This document shows positions 6,990 through 13,437 of a DNA stretch of 49,693 nucleotides, piece by piece. How positions within the stretch are numbered: the first letter of the stretch is position 1; each line of letters begins with the position of its first letter. Origin of the DNA: Ignavibacteriales bacterium (GTDB lineage: Bacteria; Bacteroidota; Ignavibacteria; UBA10030); contig JAPLFP010000221.1 in assembly GCA_026390585.1 (NCBI GenBank), forward strand, positions 1 to 49,693, written 5' to 3'. Position numbers and translations under genes: made by a program. Below the pieces are notes generated by a model that saw only the letters and a program-made list of their open reading frames with translations, was not told the origin of the DNA and ran no database searches.

Positions 6990-9601
6990 TAGGTCAAACG
7001 ATTTCGCATTTCAGAATATTAGAAAAACTAGGTGAGGGTGGGATGGGCGTGGTGTACAAAGCCCATGACACCAAGCTAGATCGCGACGTTGCTCTCAAAT
7101 TCCTCCCGCACCACCTCTCTGCCACCACAGATGAACAAGCGCGATTCCTTCAAGAAGCCCGCGCGGCCTCGGCACTCAACCATCCCAGCATCTGCACGAT
7201 CCATGCAATTGAAGAAGAAAGCGGCCAACAGTTCATCGTCATGGAATACATCGAAGGGGGTACCCTCCGGGAGAAACTTCCCTACGCCAAGATCGATGAT
7301 GCGCTGAATGTCGCGCTTCAGATCGGTGAAGCACTCCAGGAAGCTCACGCCAAGGGGATCGTCCACAGGGACATCAAAGCCGACAATATCATGCTGACCT
7401 CCAAGGGTCAGGCGAAAGTAATGGATTTTGGACTGGCAAAGTTGAAGGGTTCGCTCAAGCTCACGAGAACGTCGAGCACGGTGGGCACGTTGGCGTACAT
7501 GGCTCCTGAGCAGATTCAGGGCGGAGAAGTGGATGCACGAAGTGACATCTTTTCGTTTGGCGTTCTTCTGTTTGAAATCTTGACGGGCCACCTCCCCTTC
7601 CGTGGCGAGCATGAGGCGGCGATGGTGTATTCGATTGTAAATGAAGATCCGGAGAACATCCAGAAATACGTTCCGAGTGCTTCACCGGAGCTCCAGTATG
7701 TCATCAAGACAACACTTGAGAAAAGCCCGGAAGACAGATATCAGCAGATCTCTGATGTTGTGCGTGACTTGCGACGGCTCACAAAACAAACCTCCCGCGT
7801 TGTCAGATCGACGACGGGCTATCAGATTCCGCAACAGCCGTCTGGTGACGTAGAGACGCAAGAGGCTCGGCAGCGTGCGTTCTCTCCTCGCAAGAAAACA
7901 ATCTTGTCCATCGCATCGATCGCGGTCGTTCTCGCAGTAGTCGTCGGTGTGATCACGATGCTCTCTTCACATGGAGGCGTCGAACTCAATCCCAGCATGA
8001 CCCAACGCGTACTCGAAGTCCCGTTTACCAACGTAGGTTACCCTGGACTTTCTGCAGATGGGATTTGGGCTGTTTTTCCCGCGGCCGATGCCCGGGGGAA
8101 ATGGGATATCTACCTCATGAACACAAGTAGTGGAGAGCATCGAAGAATCACCTATGATTCGAGCGAGTCAATAGATATAGGAAATGTGGATCTCTCTCCT
8201 GACGGGAGCGCGTTTGTCTATTATGTCGCGCCCGGCGGTAAGGTTGCTAAAGTGTTCACGAACTCAACCCTTGGAGGTGTGCGGAGGCTTCTTGCTGACT
8301 CTGCTTACGTAGCTCGTTACCAGCCGGATGGTAGGAGGGTCTTCTTCATGAGGGGTTCGAATATACAGAGCAAGTCAGGCAAGCTGGAGATTTGGAGCAT
8401 CAAGCCGGACGGAATTGATGAGCGACTTGAATTCATCGATAGCATCAGTGTCAGAGGTACGGTTTCACTTTCTGTCTCGCCTGACGGGAAGTCTGTTGTG
8501 TGGCTGCGTACTTTCCCGGAAGGAAACTATCAAGAGGCAGTCGTACACAACCTTGCCACAGGCAAAGAACGGCAGGTCACCTTTGACAAGAAGAACATCG
8601 ACGAAGTCTGCTGGACGCGGAACGATCAGATAATTTATTCTTCGAACAAGAGCGGCCGTCTCAATCTCTGGATGGTCCCGGCTGAGGGAGGTGCACCCGT
8701 TCAGATCACGAAAGGGATTGGACCAGACAATGGAATGAAAATATCGTCGGACGGGAAAAAGTTGCTGTATTTCCAAAGTCAGCAGATGGGGGACATTTGG
8801 ATTTCCGACCTTGAAGGCCGAAATCCGAAACAGTTGAGCATCGAAGGCCGCATGGCAATCGAGCCAGCCATCTCGCCTGATGGGAATTCCATTGCAGTGA
8901 GTCTTTCGACAGGGAACCCTTTAGATTTTAGTGTTTTTGAGCTGTACGTCATGAATCGCGACGGGAGTTCGCGACAACAACTGACGAGGTCAAACTCGCT
9001 TGCAGTATACCCCCGCTGGTCGCCGGATGGAAAACGCCTCGCTTTCACTGTCTCGCAAATTTCCGGTGGCAGCGCTGTGAACACCAAGGCGTTCGTCTTT
9101 GATATGGCAAACCCTGGCAAGCCGGTCGAAGTTGGACGTGGGGTTGCGATGCGCTGGCAGGATCAAAATGAACTGTTAGTGTTTGACAGTACGGGGACCT
9201 GGCGATACTCTCTCGATAGTTCCGGAAAAAAAGAGCTTCTCGATGATGCCTTTCGGACATTCCCCCTCCCGGGAAATCAGTATGTTTTGCGGTTTTCAGA
9301 GACTCCGGGCAAAGAAGGCGCTTGGCTTTCGTCGATGGACAAGAAGAAAGAGGCCCGACGTCTCCTGGACGGGAAGTTGACTGAATTTCGAGCAGCGCCG
9401 AACGGAAAATTTTTACTGTGGGCAAGGATTTCGGGTGAGTTTTGGAGAATCTCGCTGCCGGATGGAAAGCGAGAGAGACTGCCAATAACTATTTCCGGCA
9501 TCAATAATGGCTTCTCTGTCAGACAGGATGGCAAAGAAATCGTCTACGCCGTCGAGCGCAACGTCGGCAAATTGGTGATGATTGAGAATCTATTTAAGTA
9601 G
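6986..9601 (+). CDS. Transmembrane Ser/Thr protein kinase with TolB-like propeller sensor (kinase 1)
   Basis: 871 residues. The N-terminal Hanks-type kinase domain (about 1-270) is complete: glycine loop LGEGGMG, VALK with K38, HRDIKADN with D129, DFG at 147-149, and APEQ in the activation segment. A single transmembrane helix at about 305-327 is followed by an extracytoplasmic region of about 540 residues with repeated [LS]SPDG motifs (PD40/TolB-type beta-propeller blades). The design suggests a receptor kinase whose propeller senses an envelope or external signal and whose kinase domain phosphorylates cytoplasmic partners. The ATG at 6986 overlaps the stop of the leader peptide. The next kinase begins 7 bases after its stop, so they are one operon. 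Confidence 0.92.
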   Translation: MIGQTISHFRILEKLGEGGMGVVYKAHDTKLDRDVALKFLPHHLSATTDEQARFLQEARAASALNHPSICTIHAIEEESGQQFIVMEYIEGGTLREKLPYAKIDDALNVALQIGEALQEAHAKGIVHRDIKADNIMLTSKGQAKVMDFGLAKLKGSLKLTRTSSTVGTLAYMAPEQIQGGEVDARSDIFSFGVLLFEILTGHLPFRGEHEAAMVYSIVNEDPENIQKYVPSASPELQYVIKTTLEKSPEDRYQQISDVVRDLRRLTKQTSRVVRSTTGYQIPQQPSGDVETQEARQRAFSPRKKTILSIASIAVVLAVVVGVITMLSSHGGVELNPSMTQRVLEVPFTNVGYPGLSADGIWAVFPAADARGKWDIYLMNTSSGEHRRITYDSSESIDIGNVDLSPDGSAFVYYVAPGGKVAKVFTNSTLGGVRRLLADSAYVARYQPDGRRVFFMRGSNIQSKSGKLEIWSIKPDGIDERLEFIDSISVRGTVSLSVSPDGKSVVWLRTFPEGNYQEAVVHNLATGKERQVTFDKKNIDEVCWTRNDQIIYSSNKSGRLNLWMVPAEGGAPVQITKGIGPDNGMKISSDGKKLLYFQSQQMGDIWISDLEGRNPKQLSIEGRMAIEPAISPDGNSIAVSLSTGNPLDFSVFELYVMNRDGSSRQQLTRSNSLAVYPRWSPDGKRLAFTVSQISGGSAVNTKAFVFDMANPGKPVEVGRGVAMRWQDQNELLVFDSTGTWRYSLDSSGKKELLDDAFRTFPLPGNQYVLRFSETPGKEGAWLSSMDKKKEARRLLDGKLTEFRAAPNGKFLLWARISGEFWRISLPDGKRERLPITISGINNGFSVRQDGKEIVYAVERNVGKLVMIENLFK

Positions 9602-9608
9602 GGAAAAC

Positions 9609-12600
9609 ATGATTGGACAAACGATATCACACTATCGGATTCTCGAGAAACTGGGTGAAGGGGGCATGGGAGTTGTCTATAAGGGCCATGACACCAAACT
9701 CGATCGCGATGTTGCACTCAAGTTCCTCCCCCATCACCTCACCGCTACGGCGGATGAGCAAGCGCGGTTTCTCCAAGAAGCTCGTGCTGCCTCCGCATTG
9801 AACCACCCCAACGTTTGCACGATCTATGATATTGCCGAACACGATGGGCCCGCCTACGCTGGCGCTTCGGCGGGTAGGCAGCAGTTCATCGTCATGGAAA
9901 TTGTCGACGGTAAGACGTTGAGACAGATGGTCCCTCTTCAGAAGATCCAGACGGCCATTGACTACGCCATCCAGATTGGAGAAGCGCTTCAGGAAGCGCA
10001 CGGAAAAGGGGTCGTCCACCGTGATATCAAGACGGACAACATCATGGTCAATTCGAAGAACCAGATCAAGGTGATGGACTTCGGGTTGGCCAAGTTGAAG
10101 GGGTCGTTGAAGCTCACGAGGACCTCAAGCACGGTCGGGACGCTTGCGTACATGGCACCTGAGCAGATAGAGGGTGGAGAAGTTGATGCGCGTTCTGATA
10201 TCTTCTCCTTCGGAGTAGTCCTCTATGAAATGCTCACGGGTCACACCCCTTTCCGAGGAGAGCACGAAGCTGCGATGGTGTATTCGATCGTGAATGAGGA
10301 ACCGACCCCGGTAGAGAAATACCTCCCAGACATCCCCTCAGAACTTGTACATGTGCTGAATCGTGCGCTCGAGAAAGATCCCGAGGATCGCTACCAGTTT
10401 GTTCATGAGATGGTGATTGATCTGCGCAGACTGAAGAAGCAGACATCGAAAGTCGTGAGGTCGTATGAAGGATCTGTACCTCAACGAACCTCCGAGAGCC
10501 TGGCCGCTGAAACCAAGAAGTCATTGAGAATCCTTTCGCGCAAGAAATGGTTTCGCCCTTCTGCAATCAGTGCAGGGGCGGTGATCGCGCTGGTGCTGCT
10601 CTACGTCCTGGTGTGGCCTTCTCTTCATGGTCTTTTCTTTAGCACGAAACGCATCCAGATCGCAGTGATTTCATTTGAAAACCAAACAGGCGATCCTCAA
10701 TTCGATTATCTCCGCACTGCTATTCCGAACCTTCTCATCACCAGCCTTGAGCAATCCTCTGCACTGAGGGTCACGACGTGGGAGCGGATGCGGGATCTGC
10801 TCAAGCAGATGGGGAAAGCGGACGCTCAGGTCATAAATACAGATCTTGGCTTTGAGTTGTGCCGGCGGGACAGTGTCAAAGCACTGGTTACGGGAAGCTT
10901 CGTCAAAATGGGGGAGATGTTTGCCACGGACGTGAAGGTGCTGGATGTGGAAAGCAAACAGCTCCTGAAGAGCGCAGGCTCAAAAGGCGAGGGTGTCGGC
11001 AGCATCTTGAAGGTGCAGATTGACGAGCTCGGCAAGCAGATTGCCACAGGAATTGGGCTCCCGGAAACGAAAGTCGCAACAGAACAGAAGATGATCGCAG
11101 AAGTTACCACATCTTCATTGCAGGCATATAACCTCTATCTGAGAGGCGTTCAGGATTATGAGAACTTTTATTTCGTCGATGCACGCCGATCTCTTGAAAG
11201 AGCGGTTGCTCTCGATTCCACCTTTGCCATGGCCTGTTACTGGCTCGCGTCGACGTACGGTAGTCTCGGCGAGCGGCCACTGAGGCAGGGCGCGTGTGAA
11301 CGCGCTTATAGACTTCGCGAGAGGGTGACAAGAAAAGAAGCCTTGTTCATAGAGCGCGAATATGTCGTGAGGGTTGAGCGAGACCAGGACAAAGGGTACC
11401 GTTTGCTGAAGCAAATCGAATCCGAGTTCCCAAAAGAAAAAGGGGTGTACTTCTTGCTCTCGTTCTATGCCAGCGAGGACACCATTGCCAGATTGAAGCA
11501 GGCGCTGGCGCTTGATCCCTCATATGGTCCAGCGTTGAACCAGCTCGGATACGCATACGCGCAAAGAGGTGAATATCAGCAAGCCCTCGAAGCCTTCGAA
11601 CGATATGCAGCGGCCTATCCTGCAGATGCAAATCCGTACGATTCGATGGGTGAGATGTTCTATTTCATGGGGAGGCTTGATGACGCGATTGCGAAGTTTA
11701 AGGAAGCGTTGGACATCCGACCTGATTTCGGTTCCGCCATCGGGATCTCTTATGTTTATGCTCTGAAAGAAGAGTATGATGATGCCATCAGTTGGATCAA
11801 CAAGGTCCCTCCTAAGGGGCAGAATGAGGCTCCCAGGTTTCAAGTGCCTTTCTGTCGTGCGGGGTACGAATACTGGATCGGAAGAATATCGCAGTGCCAG
11901 CGCAGCCTTGCGTCGTTGGTCGAAGCGGCTCGCGCGGCGAAGAGTCCGGGATGGGAGGCGTTCGCGGTATGGATGCACGCTCGCATTCTCGCCGATCGAG
12001 GGCATCTCGAGGAAGCAAGAAGGACGCTTGACGATTGGGACACCTTGTTCGTGCAGGCGTATCCGGCCGACTATGTTCACGCGTTCAATGGCCTCACGCA
12101 GGCGAGACTCTTATTGAAGGAAGGTCAGACCAAGCCCGCGGAGGCGGCGGTCCGTGCTGCCGAGTCCGCGATCCCAAGGCTGAGTAGTTTCTATCAACCC
12201 TGGTTGGGGTATCTTCAGTTCCAGGTCCATGGCGAACTGTTGCTGGCGCAGGGGAAGACTGATGAAGCGATCCGTCATCTGACAGGTCAGGTTGAATTAC
12301 CCTCGCAACAGATTTCCGGTGGTGTTGTCCAAAATGCCACCTTCGCACTCCCTCGCGATGTTCTGGCACGAGCCTACGTGCAAAAAGGGGACATTGATGC
12401 GGCGATCAAAGAGTACGAACGCATCACAACATTTGATCCGGGAAGCCGGGACAGAAGGTTGATCGATCCCCTCCATCGCTATGAATTGGCGAAGCTGTAC
12501 GAGAGGAAGGGATTGAAAGACAAGGCGATTGGACAGTACGAGAAGTTCCTTTCGCTGTGGAAGAACGCAGACGCGGACCGCGTCGAGCCGAAGGATGCAA

Positions 12601-12641
12601 GGGCGCGGCTTGCCAGACTCAAGGGCCCAGGAAAGAAATGA
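9609..12641 (+). CDS. Transmembrane Ser/Thr protein kinase with TPR tail (kinase 2)
   Basis: 1010 residues. The Hanks-type kinase domain (about 1-285) is complete: LGEGGMG, VALK, HRDIKTDN, DFG, APEQ. A transmembrane helix follows at about 317-338. Next comes a region IAVISFENQTGDPQFDYL typical of the domain that precedes TPRs in adenylate-cyclase-like and FlgO/TolB-N-like proteins, then many tetratricopeptide repeats (about 500-1000) likely to bind protein partners. Between strands of the N-lobe there is an extra in-frame stretch GPAYAGASAGR encoded by a palindromic repeat and absent from the two sister kinases. It has no leader peptide of its own. The stop TGA overlaps the ATG of the RAYT gene. 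Confidence 0.9.
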   Translation: MIGQTISHYRILEKLGEGGMGVVYKGHDTKLDRDVALKFLPHHLTATADEQARFLQEARAASALNHPNVCTIYDIAEHDGPAYAGASAGRQQFIVMEIVDGKTLRQMVPLQKIQTAIDYAIQIGEALQEAHGKGVVHRDIKTDNIMVNSKNQIKVMDFGLAKLKGSLKLTRTSSTVGTLAYMAPEQIEGGEVDARSDIFSFGVVLYEMLTGHTPFRGEHEAAMVYSIVNEEPTPVEKYLPDIPSELVHVLNRALEKDPEDRYQFVHEMVIDLRRLKKQTSKVVRSYEGSVPQRTSESLAAETKKSLRILSRKKWFRPSAISAGAVIALVLLYVLVWPSLHGLFFSTKRIQIAVISFENQTGDPQFDYLRTAIPNLLITSLEQSSALRVTTWERMRDLLKQMGKADAQVINTDLGFELCRRDSVKALVTGSFVKMGEMFATDVKVLDVESKQLLKSAGSKGEGVGSILKVQIDELGKQIATGIGLPETKVATEQKMIAEVTTSSLQAYNLYLRGVQDYENFYFVDARRSLERAVALDSTFAMACYWLASTYGSLGERPLRQGACERAYRLRERVTRKEALFIEREYVVRVERDQDKGYRLLKQIESEFPKEKGVYFLLSFYASEDTIARLKQALALDPSYGPALNQLGYAYAQRGEYQQALEAFERYAAAYPADANPYDSMGEMFYFMGRLDDAIAKFKEALDIRPDFGSAIGISYVYALKEEYDDAISWINKVPPKGQNEAPRFQVPFCRAGYEYWIGRISQCQRSLASLVEAARAAKSPGWEAFAVWMHARILADRGHLEEARRTLDDWDTLFVQAYPADYVHAFNGLTQARLLLKEGQTKPAEAAVRAAESAIPRLSSFYQPWLGYLQFQVHGELLLAQGKTDEAIRHLTGQVELPSQQISGGVVQNATFALPRDVLARAYVQKGDIDAAIKEYERITTFDPGSRDRRLIDPLHRYELAKLYERKGLKDKAIGQYEKFLSLWKNADADRVEPKDARARLARLKGPGKK
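9849..9879. repeat. Palindromic repeat inserted in frame in kinase 2
   Basis: CCCGCC (9849-9854) pairs with GGCGGG (9869-9874), and alternatively GCCTAC (9852-9857) pairs with GTAGGC (9874-9879). The translated product PAYAGASAG is the kind of peptide produced by REP-like palindromes that insert into coding sequences in other environmental bacteria. The two sister kinases lack it at this position, so it is an insertion. Confidence 0.6.
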
Positions 12642-13291
12642 TTGGGGGGACTGGAAAACAAAGGAAGCGTCTTCGGCTGAAGCAGTATGATTATTCTCAG
12701 CCGGGAGCGTATTTCGTGACGATCTGCACGAAGGATCGGGAACACCGTTTTGGAGAAATCGTAGAAGGCGAAATGTGGGCGAATGGTATGGCAGCGGTCG
12801 TGCAATCGCGTTGGAACGATTTGCCGAATCATTACCCAAATGTTGAATTGGATGAATTTGTCATCATGCCCAACCACGTGCATGGGATTATTGTGATTTT
12901 GGACAAACCCGTCACGGTGGGGGATCCCACCGTAGGGGATGGTGCCAAACCATTGGATCAACCCGCGGTAGCGGCGACGTCCCGTCGCCCAAATACCGGG
13001 GCGGGGTCTCCCCGCCCCTACCTGGGAAATGTGGTGGCGTATTTCAAATACCAATCCGCAAAACGCATCAACGAAATCAACGGTACGCCCAGCACGCCTG
13101 TTTGGCAACGCGGGTATTACGATCATATAATCCGCGACGACCGTTCGCTGACGCGGATCCGTGAATACATTGCCCACAACCCTCAACGATGGGCATCGGA
13201 CAAACAGAATCCCGACTCCGAAGCGAATGATGAATTTGAACGTTGGTTGTCTTCAACAGGCAAACGTCCCATTCAGGAGGGCACGCAATGA
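12638..13291 (+). CDS. REP-associated tyrosine transposase (RAYT, Y1/HUH family)
   Basis: 217 residues when started at the ATG at 12638, which overlaps the stop of kinase 2; the open frame also extends upstream. Family features: the N-terminal YDYSQPGAYFVTICTKDR, the HUH metal motif in MPNHVHGIIVI, and the catalytic tyrosine region YYDHIIRDDRSL followed by REYIAHNPQRW. RAYTs are domesticated single-strand nucleases of the IS200/IS605 type that move or maintain REP palindromes. Its stop TGA overlaps the ATG of leader peptide B. The gene therefore sits seamlessly, stop-start on both sides, inside a kinase operon. The coding sequence itself contains an inverted pair of REP-like palindromes (12967-13022). 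Confidence 0.88.
   Translation: MIGGTGKQRKRLRLKQYDYSQPGAYFVTICTKDREHRFGEIVEGEMWANGMAAVVQSRWNDLPNHYPNVELDEFVIMPNHVHGIIVILDKPVTVGDPTVGDGAKPLDQPAVAATSRRPNTGAGSPRPYLGNVVAYFKYQSAKRINEINGTPSTPVWQRGYYDHIIRDDRSLTRIREYIAHNPQRWASDKQNPDSEANDEFERWLSSTGKRPIQEGTQ
12915..12932. repeat. Palindrome inside the RAYT gene
   Basis: CGGTGGG (12915-12921) and CCCACCG (12926-12932) form a perfect 7-bp stem around four bases, directly followed by TAGGGG. It lies just upstream of the GGTAG-headed REP pair and may be a third, degenerate unit. Confidence 0.5.
12967..13022. repeat. BIME-like pair of inverted REP palindromes inside the RAYT gene
   Basis: The first unit has head GGTAG (12967-12971) and stem GGCGACG/CGTCGCC (12973-12979 with 12983-12989). 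The second, facing the other way, has stem GGGGCGGGG/CCCCGCCCC (12998-13006 with 13010-13018) and tail CTACC (13018-13022). A GTAG-type head next to a hairpin is the hallmark of sequences recognised by RAYTs. The pair is read through in frame (AATSRRPNTGAGSPRPY) between the HUH and tyrosine motifs. Confidence 0.75.
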
Positions 13292-13437
13292 TCGGTCAGA
13301 CAATTTCCCACTATAAGATTATTGAGAAGCTTGGCGAAGTCCCAAAATGGCTCACGAGCGTTTCTCAGCGAGTGATTGCCATTTTGAGGATCCCGCCGTT
13401 TTTTGGCGGGAGCTATCAGACAGGAGGCGACCTATGA
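13288..13437 (+). CDS. Kinase-like leader peptide B (49 aa), translationally coupled to kinase 3
   Basis: ATG at 13288 overlaps the RAYT stop and follows CAGGAGGG. The first 17 residues (MIGQTISHYKIIEKLGE) repeat the kinase N-terminus, then the frame runs VPKWLTS...ILRIPPFFGGS through the two-hairpin element. Its TGA (13435-13437) overlaps the ATG of kinase 3, which has its own AGGAGG. The divergence point, the shared VPK..TS and LRIP.F..GS words and the ATGA overlap are the same as in leader A. Confidence 0.6.
   Translation: MIGQTISHYKIIEKLGEVPKWLTSVSQRVIAILRIPPFFGGSYQTGGDL
13343..13411 (+). repeat. Two-hairpin structured element, copy B
   Basis: Hairpin 1 pairs CAAAATGGC (13343-13351) with GCCATTTTG (13378-13386). 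Hairpin 2 pairs TCCCGCC (13391-13397) with GGCGGGA (13405-13411) around GTTTTTT. Compared with copy A, two pairs in stem 1 and one in stem 2 changed on both sides together. Total length (69 bases) is the same in both copies. Confidence 0.6.

Noticed and set aside
13347-13433. Longer N-terminus for kinase 3
   Set aside because: It would translate the hairpin element in a different frame from the leader peptide; the ATG at 13434 has AGGAGG and matches the kinase N-termini.
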